Shown here: positions 16,845 through 27,329 of the stretch, one piece after another | How the letters are laid out: every line of letters begins with the position of its first letter | How positions within the stretch are numbered: the first letter of the stretch is position 1 | DNA from: Stutzerimonas balearica DSM 6083 | GTDB lineage: Bacteria; Pseudomonadota; Gammaproteobacteria; Pseudomonadales; Pseudomonadaceae | NCBI RefSeq assembly: GCF_000818015.1 | Contig: NZ_CP007511.1 | Coordinates: 2,304,501 to 2,368,500, forward strand | Direction of reading: 5' to 3' | Length of the DNA: 64,000 bases | Program-made: the position numbers and the translations under genes | The notes under the pieces: model-generated | Database searches by the model: none | What the model saw: the letters and a program-made list of their open reading frames with translations, nothing else | What the model was told of the DNA's origin: nothing

Positions 16845-17954
16845 TCAAAGCAGTTCGCGATACAGCTTGGCATACGAAGAAACCATCGAGTCCGCCGTAA
16901 ACAGTTGCTCAAAGCGCGCCCGTGCACGACGCCCCATCTGAGCAGCCATATCGGGTTGCTCCCAGAGCGAACGCATCGCCTGTGCAAGGGCGGTTGGGTC
17001 AGCTGGCGGCACTACCAGCCCGGTCTCTCCTGCCACGTTGATAAAGGTCGTGCCGGTACCTATTTCGCACGAGATCATCGGCTTGCTAAACATAGCGCCT
17101 TCCAGGAGAGAGATACCAAAGGCTTCTGAGCGCAAATGGGAAGGGAAGACCAAGCCGTAGCAAAGCGAAAGCAAGGCTACCTTATCCTCGTCAGGCAACC
17201 CGCCTAAGAACTGGATACCCATTAACCCGTACCGCTGCGAAAGCGCCGTTAGCTCCGCCTCCTCGGGACCGGTGCCAATCACTACTACGGAAAAAGAACT
17301 TAAGCGCAGCGCCTCGAGCAGAAACGCAAGGCCCTTGTAGTAACGCAGGGCGCCGACAAAGAGAAAGAATCTCTCACCCACTCTCTTTCGCCAGTAGGCC
17401 AGCCTCTCGTCCGTCGGGCTTGGGTACGTCGTCTCATCGAGGCCGATAGGGATGACCCGAACTTTATCCCGATAGCGCTGAAGTGTCTGGCTGCTTTCGA
17501 CATAGTTTGGCGACGTAGCAACAATCCGGTCGACACGCTTGAGGAACTGGTGCATCAAAGGGCTGTAAAGACGTAACAGCGTCTTTTGCTTGACAATATC
17601 CGAGTGATAGGTAAGCACCGTTGGTTTGCGGACACGCGTCAGAAAGTGCGCGACATCCATATAAGGCCAAGGGAAGTGGTAATGAACAATATCCGCCTCG
17701 CTAGCCAACTCCGCGAAATCGCGCAGTGCTGAAATGGAAAAACCGGTGGAAGCCATCTCGAAATCCAGGTTGGAACGATGCGTGATATGACTGGCATAAG
17801 GTTCACCCCGAGCGCTACCCTGATGGCTAAGATAGAGCACTTCACCGGTATAACCGTGAGTGCCACCTCCCTCAGCCAACTGAAAGATCACTTGCTCGAT
17901 CCCGCCCATAGTGCGGGGATAGTACGTCTTGAAAAAATGCAGGATTTTCGGCAT
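16845..17954 (-). CDS. wbpZ: GT4 glycosyltransferase, WbpZ-like
   Basis: A 369-residue GT-B retaining enzyme. The N-terminus KILHFFKTYYPRTMGGIEQVI is close to that of WbpZ, the P. aeruginosa common-antigen transferase. The second Rossmann domain starts near VGALRYYKGL and carries SEAFGISLLEGAMFSKP with the E-x7-E pair. WbpZ adds the first D-rhamnose (or equivalent) to the primer sugar on undecaprenyl pyrophosphate; here the same is inferred. The ATG at 17954 shares a base with the upstream stop as TGATG. The family is certain, linkage specificity is not. Confidence 0.8.
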   Translation of the reverse strand: MPKILHFFKTYYPRTMGGIEQVIFQLAEGGGTHGYTGEVLYLSHQGSARGEPYASHITHRSNLDFEMASTGFSISALRDFAELASEADIVHYHFPWPYMDVAHFLTRVRKPTVLTYHSDIVKQKTLLRLYSPLMHQFLKRVDRIVATSPNYVESSQTLQRYRDKVRVIPIGLDETTYPSPTDERLAYWRKRVGERFFLFVGALRYYKGLAFLLEALRLSSFSVVVIGTGPEEAELTALSQRYGLMGIQFLGGLPDEDKVALLSLCYGLVFPSHLRSEAFGISLLEGAMFSKPMISCEIGTGTTFINVAGETGLVVPPADPTALAQAMRSLWEQPDMAAQMGRRARARFEQLFTADSMVSSYAKLYRELL

Positions 17955-19093
17955 CAGCAACCGGCCACTGTTTTATACACGGCGATGGTTTCGCTGGCGC
18001 AGCGCTGCCAAGAAAACATAGCGGAATGAGACAACCCATTATCAATTGCGGAGCTACGCCAGTGCTCATCTTCCAAGCCCCTCCGCAGATTGTCTGTCAG
18101 GGTCTCCACGTCCAGGGGCTCAGACATCAGCGCAGCTTTACCGGCGACCTCGGGTAGAGAAGAGCTGTTCGAGCAGACAACAGGGACGCCCGAACTCATC
18201 GCCTCCAAGACCGGCAGGCCAAAACCCTCGTAAAGCGAAGGAAATGTGAATAGACGGGCTCCGGAAAAGAGCAACGGCAGATCCGACGCCGGGACAAAGC
18301 CAAGGTAGCGTGCCCACCCTTCGGCCTCCGCTTGCTCAATTCGTTGCCGGATTTGCTCGTTACGCCAGCCTTCGTAACCCGTAAGGATAAGCGGCCAGCG
18401 ACTCCGTATCGCAACAGGCAGGCGCCCATAAGCAGCTAGTAGGGTGTCGATATTCTTTCGAGGCTCGATCGTGCCGACAAACAGGCTGTAATTGCCCGGC
18501 GCTAATCCATACCGAGCCAGCGGTAGTCGGAGGTCCTCATAATGGCGCACGCAGAATTCGGCAGAACTCGCCAGCGGAACCGCATGAATTCGCTCTATAG
18601 GCCAGCCGAAATAACCAGCGAGCTCGTGGCGGGTATATTCGGAATCCGTGATCAACGCACTGGCACGGTCCAGTGTTTTGCGCATCTCCTTCTGCCAATA
18701 CCGCACTCGTTGTGGGGCATGGCACTCCATCCACGTAAAGGGAGACAAATCATGAAAGGTCGCGATGCTTGGCCCTGCATACGGCGGAAGAAAAAAATTC
18801 GGGCCATGATAAAGCGCATCGCCGTTCCCTTTCAGAGCCTGGCGCCGCAGCAACGGCATGAGCAACCGATAGGCCTCGAGCGCGGCCGTGCTCTTTTGCA
18901 CCAAGCGCTTGAGGCCGTAGGCACTATCGGATTGGTCAGCCGCAGTAGGCAACGATTCTAGGAAGCGTATATTGGAAAAGTACCGGACGCTAACCGACGG
19001 GGCCTGCTGCAGACGCGACGCCAGTTCGTAGGTGTAACGACCGATACCGGTAAGCGGAAAGCGAACCGGTTCAACGGATAGGATTACGTTCAC
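17954..19093 (-). CDS. wbpY: GT4 glycosyltransferase, WbpY-like
   Basis: A 379-residue GT-B enzyme with the N-terminal glycine-rich PLTGIGRYTYELA, an ATFHDLSPF motif, VGTIEPRKNIDTLL at the start of the nucleotide-binding domain and SLYEGFGLPVLEAM with the E-x7-E pair. It resembles WbpY of the P. aeruginosa common antigen, which adds alpha-1,3 D-rhamnose residues. The start is GTG at 19093, 7 nt after the rmd stop. The donor is inferred to be GDP-D-rhamnose because both enzymes making it are adjacent. Confidence 0.8.
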   Translation of the reverse strand: MNVILSVEPVRFPLTGIGRYTYELASRLQQAPSVSVRYFSNIRFLESLPTAADQSDSAYGLKRLVQKSTAALEAYRLLMPLLRRQALKGNGDALYHGPNFFLPPYAGPSIATFHDLSPFTWMECHAPQRVRYWQKEMRKTLDRASALITDSEYTRHELAGYFGWPIERIHAVPLASSAEFCVRHYEDLRLPLARYGLAPGNYSLFVGTIEPRKNIDTLLAAYGRLPVAIRSRWPLILTGYEGWRNEQIRQRIEQAEAEGWARYLGFVPASDLPLLFSGARLFTFPSLYEGFGLPVLEAMSSGVPVVCSNSSSLPEVAGKAALMSEPLDVETLTDNLRRGLEDEHWRSSAIDNGLSHSAMFSWQRCASETIAVYKTVAGC

Positions 19094-19099
19094 GTTTGG

Positions 19100-19989
19100 T
19101 CAGGCCGCCAACATCCAGCGCAAAGTTTCCTCAAGGCTGGGAGTGTCCCACTGTCCAAGCACCTTTCGCAGGCGCGTGGCGTCCCCACAGAGGGTTTTCA
19201 CCTCGTTCGACCGCACGAACGCGGGGTTGACGTTTACTTCCAACTCATGCCCCGTAATGCTTCGGCATATATCGAGCACCTCACGTAACGAGCGGGCCTG
19301 CCCAGATGCCACATTCAATGTTTGCCCTACCGGTTTGGCCTCGAGCAGCCCGCGGTACGCACGCACGACAGAACGTACGTCACTAAAGTCGCGCCAAACA
19401 TCGAGGTTACCCAGCTCGATCTGCTTGGCGCGCCCTTTGAAATGGGAAGTAATCTTGGGGAGCAGGAACTGCTCCGCCTGGCCGACCCCTGTGTAATTGA
19501 AGGGGCGGGCAATGACGATTGGCAGTTTTGGTACCCACAACCGCGCCATGAATTCCATGGCCAGCTTGCTGACCGCGTAATCATTCGCCGGCGCAGGAAG
19601 TGTGTCTTCGCTAAGCAAGCCTTCGGAAACGTTGCCATAAACGTTAGCGCTGCTCGCCAGCAATACACACTCGGGGGCATAACTACTGGCTGCAACAGCC
19701 TCAAGCAAATTGCGCGTACCCAGCAAGTTGACTTGATAAAAGGCGTTTGCGTCACCGTGGCCGACAAAGGCCAAAGCGGCAAGGTGCACGATCATGTCAG
19801 GCCGCACATCCGCCAGCAGCGTTCGCAACGCAGCTGCATCAGTGAGATCAGCCTGAAAGTATCCAGGCTCGTCGCCGGCATGACTGCCGCAACCAAATAC
19901 CTGGTAACCCGCCTCCCGCAGTTCGGCCGCCATATAGCGGCCGGTGAAACCGTGGATGCCCGTAATCAGCACACGCTTGCCAGAAGTCA

Positions 19990-19990
<1 letters not shown>
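19100..19990 (-). CDS. rmd: GDP-6-deoxy-D-lyxo-4-hexulose (4-keto-6-deoxy-D-mannose) reductase
   Basis: A 296-residue extended SDR giving GDP-D-rhamnose, the last step of donor synthesis. It has TGIHGFTGRYM in the glycine motif, LASSANVYG with the active-site Ser, and YAVSKLAMEFMA with Tyr and Lys, and the PFNYTGVGQ segment typical of the GDP-sugar group. It follows gmd directly with a TGATG overlap, so dehydratase and reductase are made together. Length matches Rmd of P. aeruginosa. A GDP-6-deoxytalose synthase is a possible alternative, but the WbpY/Z/Wzm/Wzt context favours rhamnose. Confidence 0.88.
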
Positions 19991-21054
<1,064 letters not shown>

Positions 21055-21061
21055 CTATAAG

Positions 21062-24000
21062 TTATTTGGCGCTATTGCTACCAAGCAGCACACCCAGTAA
21101 CTCAGTTGCACTTTCACTCCATGACAAATGCTTCAATCCGACCGATTGTGGATGTTCGCTCTTGCCGTAAAAATCAAGCCATTTTATCAAGGAAGAGACA
21201 AGACTGCTTGCCTCTACCCCACTAAAGTAGAAAGCGTTGTCTCCAGCGACCTCCCGAAATACTGGGAGATCCCTTGCGATGATAGGCAGCCCATGGTGAG
21301 CTGCTTCGATCAGAGGTAGTCCGAAACCTTCCCCTTTCGAGGCAGCAATCAGACAGGTGCTGCGACTGTAGAAGTCCTCAAGCAGACTATCACTCGCGTC
21401 AGCCAGCCAAAAGAGTCGCTTACCCGACTCCGGATGCACGTGGATGCGCTGGATCAGGTTATCTACCTGCCAGCCTTGCTTGCCGATGATGACCAGATTG
21501 ACGTTCTGGCCCGCTCGCCAAAGCTCCTCGAACGCGCCCAGCACCTGAGCATGCCCCTTCCGAGGCTCGATGGTGCCCACCATCAGGAAGCTGGGCGCCC
21601 TCCCAATGGCCTGAAGGACGGCTTCCGAGCCCACATCAGTGACCTCCTGCCTTGACGATGCCGACAGCAAGTCGGCACCCAAGTGGAACCACCTGATTCT
21701 CAATCGACGAGCGGCTTCGGGAACCTGGGTTTCAACCCACTGTTTCAACTCATCCGCCACTGACCTGGAAATGCAGACCGCTCCATCGGCCTCAGAAATG
21801 GCCTTCAGCCAATTGGCATGCACATCCTGCGTGCCGGGCTCAAATGCCTCTGGCATCAAAACCGGCAGGAGGTCATAGACCACGAAGTGAACCGCTACGC
21901 CATACATCCGTAGCTCCTGATAGAAGTTACGGCAGGCAACGGCTCCGTGAGGGTTCAGGCCCAGCCCGATAAACACGTCTCCCTTGGCAAAGTCGATGGG
22001 CTCATCACCGAAGCCTGCCTCAGGGCAGCCCAGGAAGCGTAGAGTGAATTCCCTCGCATAGCGATATCCGTCGGCAGCAGCATAGACGGGCTCGATTCTC
22101 ACTCCTTCGAGCGATGACGACAACCACTCGCGCAAGATGGCCCGGACGACGCGTTGAATGCCGCTTTTGGCGTCGGTCTGGACCAGCACGGATACGTCAA
22201 CGAGTACTTGCCGCGGCGCCACGGAAGGCTGGAACGAACGGGCCATCGAGTTCGCTAGCCGAAGGAGGTGACTTTCCTCTTGCTGCGGCCAGGAACAGGC
22301 GATGGCGCGTGTCAGTGCATTAACGCCGTGTGCGGCCTGCTGGTAGAAGCCCTCGATTGCAGTTCGATACTGTGCTGCACACTTATCCGGGGCATGCTCG
22401 TCAGCGATCACTTGCATCGCATTACCGGCCAGCGTACGGCGGGCGTCGGCATCCCTCCATAAGGTTTCGAGCGCAGTGACCAGATCGGCGTTACTAAACT
22501 CGTCTTCTAGCTTCCAGACCGCCTCGTCAGCAATATCTGCCATGCTGCCATTGGCATTGATGATCGTGGCCAGCCCGTAGTTCATGCAGTCCATCACCGC
22601 CGCGGAGGTTTCTCCGCGTGACAAGGCGCGAAGTTGAACACCGACGTCGGCAGCAGCAAGGTAATGTTTGAAAAGCTCGGTATCTGCCCAGCCTGTAATT
22701 TTGATCTGCCGCTTCGCACCCCCTGCTTGAATCAAGTCGTTGACGACCTGCTCATATTGACCACCAGGACTCTCCCCCACGAAAACTAGGACCGTGTCCG
22801 GGGCACCGGCCAATGCGCTGGAGTTCCATGCCTCTATCAGCCGGTGGTTCAGCTTGGGCAGACCGAGAAGGCCAAAGGAACAAACGACAAAGGTCTTTTC
22901 GTCGATTCCGAGGGCGGCTCGGGCCTGCTCCCGCGAAATAGGGGGGCGTGGCGCACGTAAAAGCGGAATTACGGAGAATCGATCCGCGCTCTGCCCACCA
23001 TACCATTGCTGTGCAAGGCGCAACGAGTTGGCGGAGTGAACGATCAGGCCGTTGGCCCCCTGGAGTACGGACAGGTTTGCCGGGTACTTCCAGATCGAGT
23101 TCGAGACATCTTCCGACAAATAGAGGTCCGCCAGCGCCGGATAGCCATGGCTGTGGTACAGCTCCCGCCTCCAGCTTCCCGGGGTGATCCCAAGTGCGTC
23201 CATCTGATGGATGACACCGGAAAGGAAGAAGTCATGCAGGACAACAACACCCGGATGGCTCTCCAGCAGCGGAAACATATGCTGGTGGAAGTGAGAGTTG
23301 CCAAAGTGATAGAGGACTCGATCGAATTGGCTGGCATTCCTGCGGAACCAGTCGACATCGTGGCAATCGCAGTTGCTGTTGATCCAGTCATCGGCAATCG
23401 CGTCTTGGGCGACAATAACGTCAATGTCGTAGTGCTCTGATAGCACGGGAAGCAACTCGGCACTGTAGTCAGAGATGCCGCTGCGCTCGGGTGGCAGCGG
23501 CGAAATGTAGGCGAGCCGTGGGCGAGCCGTGGGCGGGGCAGAACTGCTGCTGTTCGCCTTTCTGGATATGTGGCTCGCTTCCATCCGCTCAATAGCGCGG
23601 CGCGCACTTTCGTCCCAGGAGAACTTCCCGGATTGGATCTTCCCGTGCTCGATCAGTTGCTGACGGTAACCTTCGTCGGTCAGCCCGCGAAGCATCGCCG
23701 AGGCGATCGCCTCATCCGAGCGGGGGTCGAATAGAGCCGCATCCAGGCCGATCACCTCGGGCAGGCTAGAGGTGTTGGCGGCAATGACGGCCGCACCGCA
23801 GCGCATCGCCTCAAGGGCAGGAAGGCCAAAGCCTTCATGCCAAGAGGGGAAAACGAACAGCTTGCACAGCCGATAAAGCGAAATCAGATCCTCTTCGGGT
23901 ACGAACCCGGCGAAGACTACCTCTTGCGCCTCCAGTCCCTGCGAACGGGCCAACTGCTCCAGCTGCATCCTGCTTTCAGGATGTGCCGAGCAAACGATGG

Positions 24001-24784
24001 CGAGTTGATGCTCGCTTCTTACCGCACCAGGGAGTCTTGCATAGGCCCGGATCAGCCCCTCGATGTTCTTTCTATGGTCTATGCCGCCGGTATACATTAC
24101 GAATGGCCAGCCCAGTCCATACTTACCGCGTACCTCCGACTCGGTTTGTGGCGCAACCGGCTGGCAGTTGAAGTGGTCATCGGCATCGGTCGAGATGTTA
24201 TGGACCCTGTCAGCGGGGAAGCCCAGATGCTCCAAGGCTTCCTGGCGAGAGGATTCCGAGATCGACAATAGAAGGTCGGCTTGGCGCAGGAAATCCAGCT
24301 TTCGATAATACCAGGACTCAACCAGCGGATTATCCAGGTACGGCTTCTTGTTGATAAGCGGGATCAGGTCATACAGCGTGACCGCCACCGGGCACACGGA
24401 TGGCAGACGCCCGATGCTGGTGATCGCGTCGTCCACCAGCCCTTCGAACAAGCTGGCGACGTGGACGACATCGGGCTTCAGGTTGGCGATGAATGCTTCG
24501 CGGATCAGTTCCGCAGCGTCCATTCGCCAGCGGTTCTGACCGTCAATTTCCGCTGTGGGGGCCGCAGCGCTCCAGACATGGATGTTTTCTGGGGGCAGCA
24601 ACCCTGTGAATGCATCCTTGATGGGCTGTACCGTCTCGGGAAATAGGCCGCTCAGCACGATCAGGAGCTCATGCTGGCCGCAATTACGCGCCATCGCTTG
24701 TGCGAGCGAGAGCGAGTAGCGCCCAATGCCGCGATTTCGAGAGCCCGTGGACTGGGCAGCCTGCAGGTCAATTACAATCCGCAT
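21062..24784 (-). CDS. Three-domain GT-B glycosyltransferase fusion (probable rhamnan polymerase)
   Basis: A 1240-residue protein made of three glycosyltransferase modules. Module 1 (about 1-400) has STGSRNRGIGRYSLSLA, TGGIDHRKNIEGLIRAY and HEGFGLPALEAMRCG. Module 2 (about 425-810) opens with YISPLPPERSGISDYSAELLP and is more divergent, with RGETSAAVMDCMNYGL in the nucleotide site. Module 3 (about 860-1240) has DAKSGIQRVVRAIL, VGTIEPRKGHAQVL and GEGFGLPLIEAAHHG. It occupies the place of the single-domain WbpX in the P. aeruginosa common-antigen cluster, so it may build the repeating unit by itself. No membrane helix is evident. The ATG at 24784 overlaps the fkbM-type stop as TGATG. The modules are certain, the sugar linkages are not. 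Confidence 0.85.
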   Translation of the reverse strand: MRIVIDLQAAQSTGSRNRGIGRYSLSLAQAMARNCGQHELLIVLSGLFPETVQPIKDAFTGLLPPENIHVWSAAAPTAEIDGQNRWRMDAAELIREAFIANLKPDVVHVASLFEGLVDDAITSIGRLPSVCPVAVTLYDLIPLINKKPYLDNPLVESWYYRKLDFLRQADLLLSISESSRQEALEHLGFPADRVHNISTDADDHFNCQPVAPQTESEVRGKYGLGWPFVMYTGGIDHRKNIEGLIRAYARLPGAVRSEHQLAIVCSAHPESRMQLEQLARSQGLEAQEVVFAGFVPEEDLISLYRLCKLFVFPSWHEGFGLPALEAMRCGAAVIAANTSSLPEVIGLDAALFDPRSDEAIASAMLRGLTDEGYRQQLIEHGKIQSGKFSWDESARRAIERMEASHISRKANSSSSAPPTARPRLAYISPLPPERSGISDYSAELLPVLSEHYDIDVIVAQDAIADDWINSNCDCHDVDWFRRNASQFDRVLYHFGNSHFHQHMFPLLESHPGVVVLHDFFLSGVIHQMDALGITPGSWRRELYHSHGYPALADLYLSEDVSNSIWKYPANLSVLQGANGLIVHSANSLRLAQQWYGGQSADRFSVIPLLRAPRPPISREQARAALGIDEKTFVVCSFGLLGLPKLNHRLIEAWNSSALAGAPDTVLVFVGESPGGQYEQVVNDLIQAGGAKRQIKITGWADTELFKHYLAAADVGVQLRALSRGETSAAVMDCMNYGLATIINANGSMADIADEAVWKLEDEFSNADLVTALETLWRDADARRTLAGNAMQVIADEHAPDKCAAQYRTAIEGFYQQAAHGVNALTRAIACSWPQQEESHLLRLANSMARSFQPSVAPRQVLVDVSVLVQTDAKSGIQRVVRAILREWLSSSLEGVRIEPVYAAADGYRYAREFTLRFLGCPEAGFGDEPIDFAKGDVFIGLGLNPHGAVACRNFYQELRMYGVAVHFVVYDLLPVLMPEAFEPGTQDVHANWLKAISEADGAVCISRSVADELKQWVETQVPEAARRLRIRWFHLGADLLSASSRQEVTDVGSEAVLQAIGRAPSFLMVGTIEPRKGHAQVLGAFEELWRAGQNVNLVIIGKQGWQVDNLIQRIHVHPESGKRLFWLADASDSLLEDFYSRSTCLIAASKGEGFGLPLIEAAHHGLPIIARDLPVFREVAGDNAFYFSGVEASSLVSSLIKWLDFYGKSEHPQSVGLKHLSWSESATELLGVLLGSNSAK

Positions 24785-26109
24785 CAATTTTGCCTCGAAT
24801 CAATCGCGTTCTTGAGTTCCATGTAGAGCCGCGCTGTTCTCGGAGACATGGGGCTTCCTGCGCTCTGAGTGGATGCGGACCAGTCTGCTGTCGAGACGGG
24901 GCTCGGACCGAGGATGATGCGGCGCAAGCGCACTTTCAGCTGGGGCATCCGGTTGAGCAGCGAGAGGGCGGACTTTTTGAGTCTGGGGTTGTGCATGACC
25001 CAATGCCCGGAGCGGAAGATGACGGGATGTAGCCGTCGCTTCAGGCCGCCGATGACTCTGCGCTCGCGAACCGCAGACAAGAGGCGATGGCTGAGTTGGC
25101 TCGCCAGGCGCAAGGGGCCGGTTACTCGCCAAGACGTGCTGTACAGGAGCGCGTGAACATTGGACTCGGCATGCTGAGCCTTGGTTTCGGCTTCCTCAGC
25201 TCTGACCTCGGCTTGCTTGGACCTGGCTTCGGCCTCCTCAGCTCTGACCTCGGCTTGCTTGGACCTGGCTTCGGCCTCCTCAGCTCTGACCTCGGCTTGC
25301 TTGGACCTGGCTTCGGCCTCCTCAGCTCTGACCTCGGCTTGCTTGGACCTGGCTTCGGCCTCCTCAGCTCTGACCTCGGCTTGCCGGGCTCTTGAACTGA
25401 CCAGGCTGTAAAAGGGTTGGGAAGCAGTTCCACTCAGAACAAAGCCATCGAAGACATTTGGCGGCGTATCAAATGCCTCGGTGAGTTCAGAGTGCTCCGG
25501 CGAAACATAAAATCGGTTCAGGCCGTCGAAATAGACGTAGCTGTAGCCCTTCGCCAAGAGCAGAGCCTCCCACTCCTGGTGGCTTTTCTCTTGACTCATG
25601 GGGCAGGTGCTTTCGACTACAACCACCCACGGAAGTTTGGAGGAGCTCTGCCAACTCTCCAGCACTTCTTTTTCCAGCCCCTCAACATCAACTTTGAGCC
25701 AATGAATATCCCGGGCGTCAACTTGCTGAAGCAGGGCATCAAGAGACAAGATAGGAACCAAAGTTTCCCGGCACTTGAATCCGCGCTCTTGGTGCTTGCG
25801 TGCTACTTCGGCATCCGCCGTCGAAAGGCCGGTATCCTCGAACTCGAAAAACGTCAACTGTTGGCTCTGATTGCCGATTGCCAACTGGAACACTGACTCG
25901 TCCGGGCGCGCTGCTCGCAGCAGGGAAGAGTACTGCAAGGTCGGCTCTACATGCACGCCACGCCAGCCGTGCTCATAAAATGCGAGGCTAACCGAATCGA
26001 CTACCGGATGCTGGGCACCGATATCGATATAAAAGCCATTTTTGACATGCTTTAGCGCACGCCAGAGCATGACATCTTCAAAATTCTGTGCGTAGGAAAC
26101 GAAACTCAT
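24784..26109 (-). CDS. FkbM-family methyltransferase with repetitive coiled coil (possible chain-capping ruler)
   Basis: A 441-residue protein. Residues 1-215 are an FkbM SAM-dependent methyltransferase: GFYIDIGAQHPVVDS in the SAM site and WLKVDVEGLEKEVLES in the second motif. Residues about 238-320 are a charged helix containing five copies of QAEVRAEEAE in a strict 14-residue period, i.e. two heptads per copy, with Ala/Ser at the a/d core positions. Residues 320-441 are strongly basic and amphipathic (LKRRLHPVIF, LKVRLRRIILG), suggesting membrane association. It overlaps wzt by ATGA. FkbM enzymes O-methylate sugars; a methyl cap could end the D-rhamnan chain. The domain order (enzyme, coiled coil, membrane-binding tail) parallels WbdD of E. 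coli O9a, whose coiled coil sets chain length. That function is inferred here. Confidence 0.85.
   Translation of the reverse strand: MSFVSYAQNFEDVMLWRALKHVKNGFYIDIGAQHPVVDSVSLAFYEHGWRGVHVEPTLQYSSLLRAARPDESVFQLAIGNQSQQLTFFEFEDTGLSTADAEVARKHQERGFKCRETLVPILSLDALLQQVDARDIHWLKVDVEGLEKEVLESWQSSSKLPWVVVVESTCPMSQEKSHQEWEALLLAKGYSYVYFDGLNRFYVSPEHSELTEAFDTPPNVFDGFVLSGTASQPFYSLVSSRARQAEVRAEEAEARSKQAEVRAEEAEARSKQAEVRAEEAEARSKQAEVRAEEAEARSKQAEVRAEEAETKAQHAESNVHALLYSTSWRVTGPLRLASQLSHRLLSAVRERRVIGGLKRRLHPVIFRSGHWVMHNPRLKKSALSLLNRMPQLKVRLRRIILGPSPVSTADWSASTQSAGSPMSPRTARLYMELKNAIDSRQN
25197..25384 (-). repeat. 42-bp perfect tandem repeat inside the FkbM-type gene
   Basis: Four complete identical 42-bp units start at 25197, 25239, 25281 and 25323, followed by a 20-bp partial unit at 25365-25384. 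A degenerate copy precedes them (about 25177-25196). The unit is a multiple of three, so gain or loss of copies keeps the reading frame and changes the coiled-coil length by 14 residues each time. Confidence 0.95.
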
Positions 26110-27329
26110 GTTCGGGTAATCTCAATATTCGGATCGAGCCAGGCAACCCCCGCAAAATGCGGCTTGTTGATATTGACCACATTGAACAGCAAGGCCAGAT
26201 CACGCCACTCGTAATTGTTGACCAAGTGCGTGTCCGTGCTGACAAGGGCCGTCTGCACCGAATAGGTACCAGGCCCCAGATTCGCCGGGAAGGCGATATC
26301 GAAACGAATGCTGCTGTCCGCCGGCACGTCGTTGAGTACCTGCTTCTTGAGGTCGGTGTTGGTTCCGTAGATAACCTGTCCAAGCCGATCTTTGATGCCG
26401 TACCCCAGCACCAGTCGCCCAATAGGTGCATGGGTCCTGACTTGGATCTGCAGCGTCACGGACTGACCGACATCGACCATTTCAACGCGCTGCCCGTTGG
26501 CATCCAGCAAAGCAATATCGGTGACCACAGCCTCGCCAGTCCCCGAAATGGTCTGAACCTTGCCGTCAGCCGTGGCTTCCTGCTTGACGGTCTGGTTCTG
26601 GTGGCCGGCCAACAGGGCGTTGTAATAATCCATCACCGCCTCGGGCTCACCTTCCATGGCTAGCCTGCCGGCGTTCAGGAGGATTGCACGGTCGCAGATG
26701 GACTGGATCGCCTGCTTGTCGTGGGAGACGATCAGCAGGGTGGTGCCCTGCTTGCGGAATTCGCGGATGCGCTCGAAACTTTTGTGCTGAAAGTAGGCAT
26801 CACCCACCGAGAGGGCTTCGTCGATGATCAGGATATCGGGGCGAATGACCGTTGCCACGCTGAACGCCAGACGCACCTGCATGCCACTGGAGTAGACCCT
26901 GACCGGCTGATCGAGGTAATCGCCGATTTCGGCGAAGGCCTCGATTTCCGGCATGAGGTGGGCAATCTCGTCCACGCTGTAACCCAGCAGCTGGCCGGCC
27001 ATGAAGGCATTCTGCCGCCCGGTGAAGTCGGGGTGAAAGCCCATGCCCAGCTCGAGCAGGGCCGCAACCCGGCCTGCCATCCTGACCTCGCCGGTGGTGG
27101 GCTGGGTGGTGCCGGTGATCATCTTGAGCAGGGTGCTCTTACCCGCGCCATTGATGCCAATGATGCCCACCGCTTCGCCGGGATTGACCGTGAAACTGAT
27201 GCCTTGCAGCACCCACTTGAGACTATGGCGTGGCCGGTGCCCGGGCGTGATCCATTCAGCCAGACGCGACCAACGGGTGGGATACTGCTTGTAAGCCTTG
27301 CCGAGGTTGGAAACGGAGATAGTGCCCAT
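26106..27329 (-). CDS. wzt: O-antigen ABC exporter ATPase with C-terminal glycan-binding domain
   Basis: A 407-residue Wzt. The nucleotide-binding domain (1-245) has Walker A GINGAGKST, signature YSSGMQVRLA, Walker B ILIIDEALSVGD and the switch His in IVSHDKQ. The C-terminal ~145 residues match the immunoglobulin-like Wzt_C domain, including HAPIGRLVLGYGIKDRLGQVIYGTNT. Such a domain binds the modified non-reducing end of the polymer in O-antigens that are capped before export. Its presence fits the adjacent methyltransferase as capping enzyme. It overlaps wzm by one base (TAATG) and the methyltransferase by ATGA. Confidence 0.93.
   Translation of the reverse strand: MGTISVSNLGKAYKQYPTRWSRLAEWITPGHRPRHSLKWVLQGISFTVNPGEAVGIIGINGAGKSTLLKMITGTTQPTTGEVRMAGRVAALLELGMGFHPDFTGRQNAFMAGQLLGYSVDEIAHLMPEIEAFAEIGDYLDQPVRVYSSGMQVRLAFSVATVIRPDILIIDEALSVGDAYFQHKSFERIREFRKQGTTLLIVSHDKQAIQSICDRAILLNAGRLAMEGEPEAVMDYYNALLAGHQNQTVKQEATADGKVQTISGTGEAVVTDIALLDANGQRVEMVDVGQSVTLQIQVRTHAPIGRLVLGYGIKDRLGQVIYGTNTDLKKQVLNDVPADSSIRFDIAFPANLGPGTYSVQTALVSTDTHLVNNYEWRDLALLFNVVNINKPHFAGVAWLDPNIEITRT

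Noticed and set aside
25177..25390. CRISPR array
   Set aside because: The repeats are contiguous, without spacers, and are in frame within a protein-coding gene.
25087..25411. Plus-strand frames with leucine/glycine-rich repeats
   Set aside because: Mirror image of the 42-bp repeat in the FkbM-type gene; no other coding evidence.
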